Source of the DNA: Streptococcus mitis bv. 2 str. SK95 | GTDB taxonomy: Bacteria; Bacillota; Bacilli; Lactobacillales; Streptococcaceae | Direction of reading: 5' to 3' | Assembly (NCBI RefSeq): GCF_000222705.1 | Contig: NZ_AFUB01000038.1 | Location: 1-60,056 of the forward strand | DNA length: 60,056 nt | Shown: piece after piece, positions 41,580-51,573 of the stretch | Layout: each line of letters starts with the position of its first letter | Position numbering within the stretch: the stretch's first letter is position 1 | Translations under genes and position numbers: made by a program | The notes under the pieces: generated by a model | The model's database searches: none | The model's input: only the letters and a program-made list of their open reading frames with translations | Told to the model about the DNA's origin: nothing

Positions 41580-43316
41580 ATGCTCTATATTTGGTCTTAT
41601 TTGAAAAAATATCCCAAGTGGTTATTCCTGGATTTCTTTGGCGCGGTTTTCTTTGTTATCGTCAATCTTGGACTGCCAACTGTTCTGGCTCGGATGATTG
41701 ATGAAGGTGTGAATAAAGGAAATGAACATCAATTGTATGTTTGGGCCACTATCATGCTGGTGATTATCCTATGTGGAACCTTGGGGCGTATAGTCTTGTC
41801 CTACGCAGCTAGTAAGCTGACGACCAATATGGTCAAGGATATGAGGGATGATCTCTATGCCAAATTACAAGAGTATTCTCATCATGAATATGAAAAGATA
41901 GGAGTATCTTCACTGGTTACTCGTATTACCAGTGATGCCTTTGTTCTCATGCAATTTGCAGAACAGACCTTAAAACTGGGTGTCATCACTCCCATGATGA
42001 TGTTGTCTAGTATTTTAATGATCTTTTTGACCAGCCCGTCATTGGCTTGGATAGTAGCTTTTGCAGTACCTTTCTTGGCTGTGGTGGTTATTTATGTGGC
42101 TGTCAAGACTCGCCCTTTGTCAGAGAAACAGCAGGCTACCTTAGATAAGATCAATCAATACGTTAGAGAAAATCTGATGGGGCTCCGTGTCATTCGTGCT
42201 TTTGCTCGTGAAGAGTTTCAAGAGGAACGCTTTGCAGGACAAAATGCGGTCTATGCAGATAATTCTAATCGTCTGTTTAAACTAACTGGTCTGACAGAAC
42301 CCTTGTTTGTTCAGATTATCATTGCCATGATTGTGGCTATTGTCTGGTTCGCTCTGGACCCTATCAAACAAGGAAGCTTGCAAATTGGGGATCTGGTGGC
42401 CTTTATCGAATATAGTTTCCACGCCCTCTTGTCCTTCCTTTTCCTATCCAATCTCTTCACCATGTATCCTCGTACAGCCGTTTCGAGTGAACGGTTGAAA
42501 GAAGTCATGGACATGCCGATTTCCATTGATCCCAATGAAGGAGGTGTTAGAGAGACAGCAACCCATGGCTATTTGAAATTTGAAAATGTCACCTTTGCCT
42601 ATCCTGGTGAGACGGAGAATCCTGTTTTGCACAACATTTCGTTCTGCGCCAAACCAGGTGAAACCATTGCTTTTATCGGATCGACCGGATCGGGCAAGTC
42701 CTCTCTTGTGCAATTGATTCCTCGTTTTTACGATGTCACGCTTGGGAAAATCAAGGTTGATGGTGTCGATGTGAGGGATTACCGCCTCAAGTCTCTTCGT
42801 CAAAAGATTGGTTTTATCCCGCAGAAGGCCTTGCTCTTTACAGGAACTATCGCTGAAAATATCCGCTATGGGAAGGAAGATGCTAGTCACAAAGACCTAC
42901 ATCAGGCAGCGGATGTGGCGCAAGCCAAAGATTTTATCGAAAGCCGAGAAGAAGGCTTTGCGACCCATCTAGCTGAAGGTGGAAGCAACCTTTCTGGAGG
43001 ACAGAAACAACGTCTATCAATTGCCCGAGCGGTTATAAAGAATCCTGATATCTATATTTTTGATGATTCCTTCTCAGCCTTGGATTATCGTACGGATGCC
43101 ATTTTGCGCCGTCGTCTCAAGGAAGTAACGCAGCATGCTACAGTTTTAATTGTTGCTCAACGTGTCGGAACCATCATGGATGCGAACCAGATCATCGTTC
43201 TTGATAAAGGGGAAATCGTGGGTCGCGGTCGACATGAGGAATTGATGGAAACCAATGACATCTATCGTGAAATTGCTGAGTCGCAGTTGAAAAATGCATC
43301 GCTAACAGAAGAATAG
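41580..43316 (+). CDS. ABC exporter half-transporter with degenerate ATP site (PatA/BmrC-type)
   Basis: A 578-residue half-transporter: six membrane helices (residues about 15-320) and an ATPase domain with Walker A GSTGSGKSS, a perfect signature NLSGGQKQRLSIARAV, but Walker B FDDSFSALD with Asp in place of the catalytic Glu and Gln instead of the H-loop His (IVAQRVG). So it supplies the good signature but a non-hydrolysing Walker site, the normal state of one half of a heterodimeric exporter. AAAGGAGGAG precedes ATG at 41580. The partner gene starts 8 bp after its stop. Multidrug or peptide export is inferred from family. Confidence 0.92.
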   Translation: MLYIWSYLKKYPKWLFLDFFGAVFFVIVNLGLPTVLARMIDEGVNKGNEHQLYVWATIMLVIILCGTLGRIVLSYAASKLTTNMVKDMRDDLYAKLQEYSHHEYEKIGVSSLVTRITSDAFVLMQFAEQTLKLGVITPMMMLSSILMIFLTSPSLAWIVAFAVPFLAVVVIYVAVKTRPLSEKQQATLDKINQYVRENLMGLRVIRAFAREEFQEERFAGQNAVYADNSNRLFKLTGLTEPLFVQIIIAMIVAIVWFALDPIKQGSLQIGDLVAFIEYSFHALLSFLFLSNLFTMYPRTAVSSERLKEVMDMPISIDPNEGGVRETATHGYLKFENVTFAYPGETENPVLHNISFCAKPGETIAFIGSTGSGKSSLVQLIPRFYDVTLGKIKVDGVDVRDYRLKSLRQKIGFIPQKALLFTGTIAENIRYGKEDASHKDLHQAADVAQAKDFIESREEGFATHLAEGGSNLSGGQKQRLSIARAVIKNPDIYIFDDSFSALDYRTDAILRRRLKEVTQHATVLIVAQRVGTIMDANQIIVLDKGEIVGRGRHEELMETNDIYREIAESQLKNASLTEE

Positions 43317-43324
43317 GAGGAAAT

Positions 43325-45106
43325 ATGAAAACACAATCTAGTTTGGCTCGTTTGTGGAGCTATTTGAAAGCCTACCGTTTTTCTGTCTTCTTTGCAGTCT
43401 TTCTAAAAATTTTGAGTGTGGTCATGAGTGTCTTGGAGCCTTTTGTCTTGGGGCTAGCCATTACGGAGTTGACAAAAAATCTCTTAGATATGGCTAATGG
43501 TCTTGCAGGTGCTCGTATCAATACTGGCTACATCGGAACTGTTTTAATCATTTACCTTTTTAGAGGTCTATTGTATGAACTTGGGTCTTATTATTCCAAC
43601 TATTTCATGACCAATGCAGTCCAGTCCATGACTCAGGATCTGCGAAATGAAATGACCGAGAAAATCAATCGTATCCCAGTATCTTTCTTTGACAAACACC
43701 AATTTGGTGATTTGTTGGGGCGCTTTACCAGTGACGTTGAGACAGTGTCTAATGCTCTTCAACAGTCTTTTCTCCAAATTGTCAATGCCGTTTTGACGAT
43801 TGTTCTCGTGATGGGAATGGTTTTATACTTGAACTTTCAACTGGCTATAGTGGTGATTCTATCCATTCCAGTGACCTATTTTGGTGCCAGAAGCATCCTG
43901 AAACGTTCTCAGCCTTATTTTAAAGAACAGGCAGCTATTTTAGGACGGATGAATGGCTATGTGCAGGAAAATCTCACAGGTTTTAATGTTTTGAAACTCT
44001 ATGGTCGTGAGGAAACTTCTCATAAAGAGTTTTCTGAGATTACGGACGACCTCCAACGTGTTGGCTTTAAAGCCAGCTTTATCTCTGGGCTTATGATGCC
44101 AGCCCTTCATGTCGTATCAGACTTGACCTATCTGATCGTTGCAGTTCTTGGTGGTTTGCAGGTTATTGCGGGCCGTTTGACAGTGGGGAATATGCAGGCC
44201 TTTGTTCAGTATGTTTGGCAGGTTAGCCAGCCTATCCAAAACATTACACAACTTGCGGGTCAAATGCAAAGTGCCAAGTCTTCGTTAGACCGCATCTTTG
44301 ACATCTTGGATGAGACTGAGGAAGTCAAGGGAGAAGAACTCGAAATCCTTGAACCTTTAACGGGTCAGGTAACCTTCAAGCAGGTTGATTTCCAGTATGT
44401 CGAAAACAAACCATTGATTCGAGACTTTAATCTAGAAGTTCAACCAGGAGAGATGGTAGCGATCGTTGGTCCAACTGGTGCAGGTAAGACAACCTTAATC
44501 AATCTGCTCATGCGTTTTTACGATGTCACAGCAGGTGCAATCTTGGTTGACGGGCAAGATATTCGTCAGTTGTCACGACAAGACTACCGCCGTCAGTTTG
44601 GGATGGTCTTGCAGGATGCTTGGCTCTACGAAGGTACTATCAAAGAAAACCTACGTTTTGGAAATCTTGACGCCAGTGACGAAGAAATAATAGAAGCTGC
44701 CAAAGCGGCAAATGTAGACCACTTTATCCGAACGCTTCCTGGTGGTTACAACATGGAGATGAACCAAGAGTCGAGCAATATTTCCCTCGGGCAAAAACAA
44801 CTTTTGACCATCGCGCGTGCTCTCCTAGCCAATCCTAAAATTCTCATTCTGGATGAAGCGACTTCCTCAGTTGATACCCGTTTGGAACTCTTGATTCAAA
44901 AAGCTATGAAACGGTTGATGAAGGGAAGAACCAGCTTTGTCATCGCTCACCGTCTCTCTACCATTCAAGAAGCGGATAAGATTCTCGTTCTTAAGGATGG
45001 ACAGATTATTGAGCAGGGAAATCATGAAAGCTTGCTCCAAGAAAAAGGCTTTTATTATGATCTGTACCAAAGCCAATTTTCGAACAAATCTGATCAAGTC
45101 AGCTAA
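43325..45106 (+). CDS. ABC exporter half-transporter with catalytic ATP site (PatB/BmrD-type)
   Basis: A 593-residue half-transporter with six membrane helices and an ATPase domain. Walker A GPTGAGKTT, Walker B LILDEATSSVDT with catalytic Glu and H-loop IAHRLST are intact, but the signature is ISLGQKQ instead of LSGGQ. This is the exact complement of the upstream partner: together they make one active and one degenerate ATP site. TAGGAGGAAAT precedes ATG. Homology is to PatB, BmrD and EfrB-like drug exporters; substrate unknown. Confidence 0.92.
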   Translation: MKTQSSLARLWSYLKAYRFSVFFAVFLKILSVVMSVLEPFVLGLAITELTKNLLDMANGLAGARINTGYIGTVLIIYLFRGLLYELGSYYSNYFMTNAVQSMTQDLRNEMTEKINRIPVSFFDKHQFGDLLGRFTSDVETVSNALQQSFLQIVNAVLTIVLVMGMVLYLNFQLAIVVILSIPVTYFGARSILKRSQPYFKEQAAILGRMNGYVQENLTGFNVLKLYGREETSHKEFSEITDDLQRVGFKASFISGLMMPALHVVSDLTYLIVAVLGGLQVIAGRLTVGNMQAFVQYVWQVSQPIQNITQLAGQMQSAKSSLDRIFDILDETEEVKGEELEILEPLTGQVTFKQVDFQYVENKPLIRDFNLEVQPGEMVAIVGPTGAGKTTLINLLMRFYDVTAGAILVDGQDIRQLSRQDYRRQFGMVLQDAWLYEGTIKENLRFGNLDASDEEIIEAAKAANVDHFIRTLPGGYNMEMNQESSNISLGQKQLLTIARALLANPKILILDEATSSVDTRLELLIQKAMKRLMKGRTSFVIAHRLSTIQEADKILVLKDGQIIEQGNHESLLQEKGFYYDLYQSQFSNKSDQVS

Positions 45107-45206
45107 TAAACTAAAGATAGATTTTTCTTAAATTATCAGTCTATTAAAACTTTTCTCAGATAGTACACTTTCCTTGCTATCGTTTTCTGGTAGTAGTATA
45201 CTTATA

Positions 45207-45233
45207 TTGTAACCACTAAGAAGATGGTTACAA
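45207..45233 (+). promoter_or_regulatory. Inverted repeat in the dpr leader
   Basis: TTGTAACCA and TGGTTACAA are perfect 9-bp inverse copies around a 9-nt centre, just after a TATACT (45197-45202) and 23 bp before the start. Either an operator or an mRNA hairpin. It does not match the usual PerR box. Confidence 0.6.
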
Positions 45234-45255
45234 AAAAATGAAAGAGGTAAGAAAT

Positions 45256-45774
45256 ATGGTTGAATTGAAAAAAGAAGCAGTAAAAGACGTAACAACATTA
45301 TCTAAAACAGCGCCTGTAGCATTGGCAAAAACAAAGGAAGTATTGAACCAAGCAGTAGCAGACTTGTATGTGGCTCACATTGCCCTTCACCAAGTTCACT
45401 GGTATATGCGTGGCCGTGGCTTCCTCGTTTGGCATCCAAAAATGGATGAATACATGGACAGTCTTGATGGCTATCTTGACGAAATTAGCGAACGCTTGAT
45501 TACTCTTGGTGGCAAACCTTACTCAACTTTGACAGAATTCCTTCAACACAGTGAAATCGAAGAAGAAGAAGGAGAATTCCGTAACGTCGAAGAAAGCTTG
45601 GAACGTGTTCTAGCGATTTACCGCTACCTGATCACTCTTTTCCAAAAGGCTTTGGATGTGACTGACGAAGAAGGTGACGATGTTACAAACGATATCTTTG
45701 TTGGGGCTAAGGCTGAACTTGAGAAAACAGTTTGGATGCTTGCGGCAGAACTTGGACAAGCTCCTGGTTTGTAA
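45256..45774 (+). CDS. dpr: Dps-like peroxide-resistance protein Dpr
   Basis: A 172-residue ferritin-like protein that stores iron and protects DNA from Fenton chemistry. The ferroxidase-site residues are in [20 protein letters not shown] (about 40-59) and [23 protein letters not shown]. It should form a 12-subunit shell. Start at 45256 (MVELKKE) with GAGG seven to eight bases upstream; an earlier ATG would add six residues. Inverted repeat in the leader suggests regulation. Confidence 0.95.
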   Translation: MVELKKEAVKDVTTLSKTAPVALAKTKEVLNQAVADLYVAHIALHQVHWYMRGRGFLVWHPKMDEYMDSLDGYLDEISERLITLGGKPYSTLTEFLQHSEIEEEEGEFRNVEESLERVLAIYRYLITLFQKALDVTDEEGDDVTNDIFVGAKAELEKTVWMLAAELGQAPGL

Positions 45775-45841
45775 GATATAGTTGCTACCCCTTTTATCAT
45801 TAGGTGCTTGATAAGTGCCCATGACCAATATCTTTTAAAAG

Positions 45842-45874
45842 TCATGTAACTGTAAAAAGTTGCATGATTTTTTT
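45842..45874 (+). terminator. Terminator after dpr
   Basis: CATGTAAC and GTTGCATG arms followed by ATTTTTTT. Confidence 0.75.
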
Positions 45875-45982
45875 GTTTACTGGACTTAGGACACATTGTC
45901 AAAAGTAGGATTTTACGGTATAATAGTTGCTGTTCAATAATATATGAATTTCAAAGAATAATTGACAGTTTAAGGAGGATTT

Positions 45983-46321
45983 ATGAACAACTTACCAAAT
46001 TGCCCAAAATGTAATTCAGAATATGTCTACGAAGACGGAAGTCTTTTGGTCTGCCCAGAGTGTGCCTATGAATGGAACCCTGCTGAAGTTGCAGAAGTAG
46101 AAGAAGGTCTTGTTGCTATCGATGCCAATGGAAATAAATTGGCTGATGGTGATACTGTAACCCTCATCAAGGACTTGAAAGTAAAAGGTGCGCCAAAGGA
46201 TTTGAAACAAGGAACTCGTGTTAAAAATATCCGTATCGTAGAAGGTGACCACAACATCGACTGTAAGATTGATGGTTTTGGAGCTATGAAACTCAAGTCA
46301 GAGTTTGTTAAGAAAATCTAG
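45983..46321 (+). CDS. PhnA/YjdM-family zinc-ribbon protein
   Basis: A 112-residue protein: zinc ribbon [20 protein letters not shown] then CAYEW (Cys at about 6, 9, 23, 26) and a C-terminal SH3-like PhnA domain [20 protein letters not shown]. The historic PhnA name does not imply phosphonate use. AAGGAGG precedes ATG. The next gene starts 2 bp after the stop. Confidence 0.92.
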   Translation: MNNLPNCPKCNSEYVYEDGSLLVCPECAYEWNPAEVAEVEEGLVAIDANGNKLADGDTVTLIKDLKVKGAPKDLKQGTRVKNIRIVEGDHNIDCKIDGFGAMKLKSEFVKKI

Positions 46322-46323
46322 CC

Positions 46324-46947
46324 ATGAAACTGAATTACAAATTTATCTTTTATAGTCGTGTGCTCTTGTTCTTAGCGGCATTTACAGGAGTTTATTTAGA
46401 GATTACCAAGCACGGTGGCTTTGGAATGCTCCTTTACTACACAGTATTGTCCAATCTTTTGGTAACGATTTTCACTGGCTATCTACTCCGTGTGATGAGT
46501 CGTTCAGCTGAAAATTGGCAAAGTCCAACCCTACTTCGTCTCAAGGGTGGCGTTACCATGAGTATCATGATTACTTGTGTAATTTATCACTTTATGCTTG
46601 CTCCGATTGCGACAGACTTTTACCGTGTGGAGAATTTCCTTTGTCACTATATCGTTCCACTCTGGTTTTTAGTCGATACCATCTTCTTTGATAAACAGGG
46701 TCAATACAAGATCTGGGATCCAATCTTGTGGACCATCTTGCCCTTGGTTTATATGATTTTTGCCTTGTTTAACGGTCTGGTTTTAAAACTCAATATTCCA
46801 AATTCCAAGGACAATCCCTTCCCTTATTTCTTCTTAAATGTGGCTAAGGGTTGGGACGTGGTCATAAAATGGTGTTTGATCATTTTTGCGGCGTATATGG
46901 TTGCAGGCTTTATCTTCTATCTGATCAAGCAAATCAAGCGAAAATAG
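46324..46947 (+). CDS. Pr6Pr-family integral membrane protein
   Basis: A 207-residue protein with about six membrane helices (LNYKFIFYSRVLLFLAAFTG at the start; YHFMLAPIATDFYRVENFLC in the middle). The pattern HYIVPLWFLVDTIFFDKQG followed by DPILWTILPLVYMIFALFNG fits the Pr6Pr family. Function unknown. It follows the PhnA-like gene by two bases and is probably translated by coupling. Confidence 0.8.
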   Translation: MKLNYKFIFYSRVLLFLAAFTGVYLEITKHGGFGMLLYYTVLSNLLVTIFTGYLLRVMSRSAENWQSPTLLRLKGGVTMSIMITCVIYHFMLAPIATDFYRVENFLCHYIVPLWFLVDTIFFDKQGQYKIWDPILWTILPLVYMIFALFNGLVLKLNIPNSKDNPFPYFFLNVAKGWDVVIKWCLIIFAAYMVAGFIFYLIKQIKRK

Positions 46948-47059
46948 TCTTCCTATAAGGGAAATTAGGACGGAGTCTCTAGTTCAATCGGGCTCCTTCT
47001 TTTCTTGTCATCTTCCTTTTAAAAGGATCAACAGTGAGAAATATACAGAAAGAAAATCC

Positions 47060-48211
47060 ATGAAACAATTTTTAGAACGGGCTAGTATTTTGGCCCTCTC
47101 CCTCGTTTTGATTACCTCCTTTTCCATCTCGAGTGCTTTACCAGCCATGTTTGACTACTATCAAGGCTACCCCAAAGAACAAATCGAGCTCCTGGTCAGT
47201 CTCCCTTCTTTTGGAATTATGATTATGCTAGTCTTAAATGGGGTGCTAGAGCGTTTGTTTCCTGAACGTCTTCAGATTAGTCTGGGCCTTCTCATCCTTT
47301 CTATCGGTGGAACAGCCCCTTTCTGGTATCAGGAGTACAACTTTGTCTTTGCTATGCGGATTTTATTTGGCTTGGGTGTTGGGATGATCAATGCCAAGGC
47401 CATTTCCATCATCAGCGAACGCTATCATGGAAAGACACGGATCCAGATGTTGGGTCTTCGCGGATCAGCAGAAGTTGTCGGGGCGTCGATTTTGACTCTA
47501 GTGGTAGGTCAACTCTTATCCTTGGGATGGACAGTGACCTTCTTGGCCTACAGTGCGGGATTTTTAGTATTGATTCTTTATCTGTTCTTTGTCCCTTATG
47601 GCAAAGAAAAGAAAGAAACAAAGAAAAAAGAGGCCGAAACGACTCGTTTGACAGGACAGATGAAAGGCTTGATTTTTCTATTGGCTGTCGAAGCAGCAGT
47701 TGTTGTCTGCACCAACACAGCTATCACCATTCGTATTCCTAGTCTGATGGTGGAAAGAGGTCTAGGGGATGCCCAGTTATCGAGTTTGGTTTTAAGTATC
47801 ATGCAGTTGATTGGTATCTTGGCAGGTGTGAGTTTTTCTTTCTTTATATCTCTGTTTAAAGAAAGGTTGCTCCTTTGGTCAGGTATCACCTTTGGATTGG
47901 GACAGATTGTGATAGCTTTGTCTCCGTCATTGGGTGTGATGGTAGTTGGAAGTATTGTGGCAGGTTTTGCCTACAGCGTAGCCTTGACCACTGTCTTTCA
48001 GCTTCTTTCTGAAAGAATTCCAGCTAACCTCCTTAATCAGGCGACATCTTTCGCAGTGCTAGGATGTAGCTTTGGAGCCTTTACGACACCTTTCATTCTT
48101 GGGGCGATTGGCTTGGTGACTCAAAACGGTATGTTGATCTTCACCATTCTAGGATGCTGGTTAATAGTGACTTCCGTATTTGTCATGGTTTCTCTTCGAA
48201 AGAAAGCTTAG
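47060..48211 (+). CDS. Major facilitator superfamily transporter
   Basis: A 383-residue protein with about 12 membrane helices, the loop 2-3 motif remnant [13 protein letters not shown] and [20 protein letters not shown] on helix 4, and a basic central loop [13 protein letters not shown] (about 185-197). It resembles the CynX/NimT-like or drug-efflux MFS branch; the substrate is unknown. The stop codon lies inside the terminator hairpin AAGCTTAGGA/TCCTAGCTT (about 48206-48235). RBS is weak. Confidence 0.88.
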   Translation: MKQFLERASILALSLVLITSFSISSALPAMFDYYQGYPKEQIELLVSLPSFGIMIMLVLNGVLERLFPERLQISLGLLILSIGGTAPFWYQEYNFVFAMRILFGLGVGMINAKAISIISERYHGKTRIQMLGLRGSAEVVGASILTLVVGQLLSLGWTVTFLAYSAGFLVLILYLFFVPYGKEKKETKKKEAETTRLTGQMKGLIFLLAVEAAVVVCTNTAITIRIPSLMVERGLGDAQLSSLVLSIMQLIGILAGVSFSFFISLFKERLLLWSGITFGLGQIVIALSPSLGVMVVGSIVAGFAYSVALTTVFQLLSERIPANLLNQATSFAVLGCSFGAFTTPFILGAIGLVTQNGMLIFTILGCWLIVTSVFVMVSLRKKA

Positions 48212-48272
48212 GATTGATTTCCTAGCTTTTTCTTTATTATTTCTGTACCCAGACAATTATTGTTTTTTAAAC

Positions 48273-48301
48273 TTGTTTGCAGTCTTATTTCTTGATAAAA
48301 T
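48273..48301 (+). promoter_or_regulatory. truA promoter, seven bases before ATG
   Basis: TTGTTT (48273-48278), 17-bp spacer, TAAAAT (48296-48301), then AAGACTT and ATG at 48309. Transcription should start at or next to the ATG. Confidence 0.7.
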
Positions 48302-48308
48302 AAGACTT

Positions 48309-49058
48309 ATGACAAGATATAAAGCAATCATTTCTTATGACGGTTACGCTTTTGCTGGTTTTCAGCGTCAGCCCCATGCGCGGAGCGTTCAGGAGGAAAT
48401 CGAAAAAACCTTAACGAGACTCAATAAAGGACAAGCGATTACTGTTCACGGTGCTGGTAGGACGGATAGTGGAGTTCATGCCCTGGGGCAGGTCATTCAT
48501 TTTGATCTTCCTCATCAGATGGATGAGGAGAAGCTTCGTTTTGCCTTGGATACCCAGTCTCCTGAAGATATCGATGTGATTTTTATTGAGATTGTGGCGG
48601 ATGATTTTCATTGCCGTTATGCCAAGCACAGCAAGACCTATGAGTTTATCGTGGATAGGGGGCGTCCCAAAAATCCTATGCGTCGTCACTATACCACTCA
48701 TTTTCCCTATCCACTCGATGTGGAACGCATGCAGATGGCAATCAAAAAGCTAGAGGGAACCCACGATTTCACCGGTTTTACGGCCTCTGGTACCAGTGTA
48801 GAGGACAAGGTTCGCACCATCACAGAAGCGAGTTTAACAGTCGATGAGACAGGGCAGTTTTTGACCTTTACCTTTTCTGGAAATGGTTTCTTGTATAAGC
48901 AGATTCGTAATATGGTGGGGACGCTGCTCAAAATTGGAAATAACCGAATGCCAGTTGAGCAGATTGACCTGATCTTGGAGAAGAAGGATAGGCAACTTGC
49001 TGGTCCAACAGCAGCACCAAATGGCTTGTATTTAAAGGAGATTCGTTATGAAGAATAA
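48309..49058 (+). CDS. truA: tRNA pseudouridine(38-40) synthase
   Basis: A 249-residue TruA that modifies positions 38-40 of tRNAs. The catalytic Asp is in [20 protein letters not shown] (about 52), with [13 protein letters not shown] near the start and [20 protein letters not shown] near 195-214. There is no Shine-Dalgarno before ATG; a promoter -10 lies 7 nt upstream. The gene overlaps thiD by 11 bp, giving an operon truA-thiD-ECF. Confidence 0.96.
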   Translation: MTRYKAIISYDGYAFAGFQRQPHARSVQEEIEKTLTRLNKGQAITVHGAGRTDSGVHALGQVIHFDLPHQMDEEKLRFALDTQSPEDIDVIFIEIVADDFHCRYAKHSKTYEFIVDRGRPKNPMRRHYTTHFPYPLDVERMQMAIKKLEGTHDFTGFTASGTSVEDKVRTITEASLTVDETGQFLTFTFSGNGFLYKQIRNMVGTLLKIGNNRMPVEQIDLILEKKDRQLAGPTAAPNGLYLKEIRYEE

Positions 49059-49821
49059 TCGTATTTTAGCACTTTCTGGAAATGATATTTTTAGTGGTGG
49101 CGGTTTGTCAGCTGATTTGGCTACCTATACTTTAAATGGTTTGCATGGCTTTGTAGCAGTGACTTGTTTGACAGCCTTGACCGAAAAAGGCTTTGAAGTT
49201 TTCCCTACGGATGATACTATTTTCCAACATGAGTTGGATAGTTTGCGTGACGTGGATTTTGCGGGAATCAAGATTGGTCTTCTCCCTACTGTCAGTGTGG
49301 CTGAGAAAGCCTTGGATTTTATCAAACAACGCCCAGGAGTACCTGTGGTGTTAGACCCTGTCTTGGTCTGCAAGGAAACGCACGACGTGGCAGTCAGTGA
49401 ACTCTGCCAAGAATTGATCCGCTTTTTTCCTCATGTCAGTGTGATTACGCCAAATCTTCCAGAGGCAGAATTGTTAGCCGGTCAAGAGATTAAAACCTTG
49501 GAAGATATGAAAACTGCAGCGCAGAAATTGCATGAATTAGGAGCGCCAGCAGTCATTATCAAGGGGGGCAATCGCCTTAGTCAGGACAAAGCTGTGGATG
49601 TCTTTTATGATGGACAAGCTTTCACTATCCTAGAAAATCCCGTCATCCAAGGCCAAAATGCTGGTGCAGGTTGTACCTTTGCATCAAGCATTGCCAGTCA
49701 CTTGGTTAAAGGGGATGAACTTTTACCAGCGGTAGAGAGCTCTAAGGCTTTCGTTTACCGTGCCATTGCACAAGCAGATCAATATGGAGTAAGACAATAT
49801 GAAGCAAACAAAAACAACTAA
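49048..49821 (+). CDS. ThiD/PdxK-like hydroxymethylpyrimidine or pyridoxal kinase
   Basis: A 257-residue ribokinase-fold kinase. [20 protein letters not shown] at the start, [14 protein letters not shown], and the phosphate/ATP motif [20 protein letters not shown] (about 199-218) with the catalytic region GAGC in place of GTGC or GAGD. It could phosphorylate HMP(-P) for thiamine or pyridoxine for PLP; the GGG in [11 protein letters not shown] and the vitamin-type S component next door fit either. AAAGGAG precedes ATG; overlaps truA and the next gene. Confidence 0.88.
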   Translation: MKNNRILALSGNDIFSGGGLSADLATYTLNGLHGFVAVTCLTALTEKGFEVFPTDDTIFQHELDSLRDVDFAGIKIGLLPTVSVAEKALDFIKQRPGVPVVLDPVLVCKETHDVAVSELCQELIRFFPHVSVITPNLPEAELLAGQEIKTLEDMKTAAQKLHELGAPAVIIKGGNRLSQDKAVDVFYDGQAFTILENPVIQGQNAGAGCTFASSIASHLVKGDELLPAVESSKAFVYRAIAQADQYGVRQYEANKNN

Positions 49822-50260
49822 AATCGCCCTTGTATCTCTATTAACCGCCCTTTCTGTGGTTCTAGGTTATTTCTTAAAAATTCCAACGCCAACAGGCATT
49901 CTAACACTCTTAGATGCGGGTGTCTTCTTTGCAGCCTTTTATTTTGGCAGTAAAGAGGGGGCTGTCGTTGGAGGACTAGCAGGTTTCTTGATTGACCTCT
50001 TATCAGGCTATCCACAGTGGATGTTCTTTAGCTTGGTAAACCATGGCTTGCAGGGATTTTTCGCAGGATTTAAAGGAAAAACTCAGTGGCTAGGCCTTAT
50101 CTTAGCAACGATTGTTATGGTGGGGGGCTACGCCTTGGGTTCAACTTTGATGAATGGCTGGGCAGCAGCCCTACCAGAAATCCTACCAAACTTCCTGCAA
50201 AATACCTTGGGTATGGTTGTGGGGTTTGTGCTTAGTCAGAGTATTAAGAAAATTAAGTAA
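49799..50260 (+). CDS. ECF transporter S component (vitamin uptake)
   Basis: A 153-residue membrane protein with about five or six helices, beginning [20 protein letters not shown] and with the S-component pattern TLLDAGVFFAAFYFGSKEGA and VVGGLAGFLIDLLSGYPQWM. S components bind a vitamin and use shared EcfAA'T energisers encoded elsewhere. The coupled kinase gene (23-bp overlap) suggests a pyridoxine or thiamine-precursor substrate trapped by phosphorylation. Confidence 0.88.
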   Translation: MKQTKTTKIALVSLLTALSVVLGYFLKIPTPTGILTLLDAGVFFAAFYFGSKEGAVVGGLAGFLIDLLSGYPQWMFFSLVNHGLQGFFAGFKGKTQWLGLILATIVMVGGYALGSTLMNGWAAALPEILPNFLQNTLGMVVGFVLSQSIKKIK

Positions 50261-50290
50261 AGCGGCTGGAGAAAAGTTCTAAAAATCAGA

Positions 50291-50340
50291 AAAACGCATA
50301 ATATCAAGTGTTGAAAAACCTTGATATTATGCGTTTTATT
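50291..50340. terminator. Long bidirectional terminator between ecf S and pepQ
   Basis: AAAACGCATAATATCAAG (50291-50308) and CTTGATATTATGCGTTTT (50320-50337) are perfect 18-bp inverse copies around an 11-nt loop, with A and T ends. Confidence 0.9.
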
Positions 50341-50362
50341 GTGGGAAGATTTTCGAAGAATA

Positions 50363-51445
50363 TTAATCAAAATAAAGCAAGTCTTTGCTGGTGCTTGTAA
50401 AGAGGTCAAAGCCATCCTTGGTAACAACACCACAGTCTTCGATACGAACGCCGACTTTACCAGGGATATAGATACCTGGTTCAACAGAGAAGCACATGCC
50501 TTCTTCGATGACCATGTCGTTTCCTTCCATGATAGATGGGAATTCGTGGACATCCATACCGATACCGTGACCGAGACGGTGGTTGAAGTACTCACCGTAA
50601 CCAGCTTTTTCGATGACTTCACGGGCAGCGCGGTCTACTTCATGAGCAGTCACACCAGGTTTGATAAAGTCAAGGGCAGCTTGTTGGGCTTCAAGGGTCA
50701 AGTTGTAAATATCTTTCTTGAATTGGTCTGGTTTTCCGACAGCGACTGTACGAGTCATATCTGATGCGTAGCCATTGACCATAACACCCAGGTCAAAGAG
50801 GAGAAGGGCATCTTTTTCGACCTTGTTTGCACCAGGAATTCCGTGTGGATTTGCAGCATTGTCACCAGTCAAGACCATGGTATCAAAACTCATTTCATAG
50901 CCTTCACGTTTTAAGGAGAAGTCGATTTGGGCGATGATATCTGTCTCTGTTTTATCAAGAGAGATATTATCAAAACCAACTTTTACAGCTTTATCAGCAT
51001 AGAGACCTGCAACCATCATTTTTTGGACTTCATCAGCTGATTTGATGAGGCGCATGCGTTGGATACGAGGAGTGAGGTTTTCAAACTCAGCAGTTTCAAA
51101 GACCGTTTTCAAACCATGATACTTGGTTAAGATGAGGTTGTCAAACTCAACAGCGACACGTTTGAAGTCGTGCTGAGGCAAAGCGTTTTTGATTTTTTGC
51201 CAAGGATTTTCAGAATCCACATAGCCCACAACTGGGAAGGAAACGGTGCTACTTGCACGTTCTACTTCAAGGGCTGGAACAAAGAGGAGAGGCTCCTGAT
51301 CCGCTAGGACAAAAAGGAACATTTGGCGTTCATGAGGCTCACTGTAAAAGCCAGTGAGGTAATTGATAGTGACGGGGTCAGATACGACAGCGACGTCTAG
51401 TTTTTCTGATTCAAGATATGTTACGATTTGTTGTAATTTAGACAT
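50363..51445 (-). CDS. pepQ: Xaa-Pro dipeptidase / M24 aminopeptidase PepQ
   Basis: A 360-residue M24 metallopeptidase that cuts dipeptides with C-terminal proline. N-terminal creatinase-like domain (1-130) and catalytic pita-bread domain with the metal ligands in LLFDLGVMVNGYASDMTRTV (Asp pair), FNHRLGHGIGMDVHEFPSIM (His), FSVEPGIYIPGKVGVRIEDC (Glu). Full length. GAAGGTAGC precedes ATG on the minus strand. Last in its own unit; terminator at 50291. Confidence 0.95.
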   Translation of the reverse strand: MSKLQQIVTYLESEKLDVAVVSDPVTINYLTGFYSEPHERQMFLFVLADQEPLLFVPALEVERASSTVSFPVVGYVDSENPWQKIKNALPQHDFKRVAVEFDNLILTKYHGLKTVFETAEFENLTPRIQRMRLIKSADEVQKMMVAGLYADKAVKVGFDNISLDKTETDIIAQIDFSLKREGYEMSFDTMVLTGDNAANPHGIPGANKVEKDALLLFDLGVMVNGYASDMTRTVAVGKPDQFKKDIYNLTLEAQQAALDFIKPGVTAHEVDRAAREVIEKAGYGEYFNHRLGHGIGMDVHEFPSIMEGNDMVIEEGMCFSVEPGIYIPGKVGVRIEDCGVVTKDGFDLFTSTSKDLLYFD

Positions 51446-51524
51446 ATGCTACCTTCTTTCTACCCCTCTATTTTGGCAAAAAATGAGAGAAAATGCAAGG
51501 GAGAAGGGTAAAAGAGCAAGCAAA

Positions 51525-51555
51525 AAAGAACTCCGACAAGATAGCGGAGTTCTTT
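51525..51555 (-). terminator. Terminator after gatD
   Basis: AAAGAACTCCG and CGGAGTTCTTT arms around a 9-nt loop; the minus strand ends in a T-run. Confidence 0.85.
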
Positions 51556-51573
51556 GATATGATTTTCCTTGGT

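Noticed and set aside
50291-50337. 18-bp perfect inverted repeat as a mobile mini-element
   Set aside because: It sits between two convergent genes with A/T tails and works as an ordinary bidirectional terminator.
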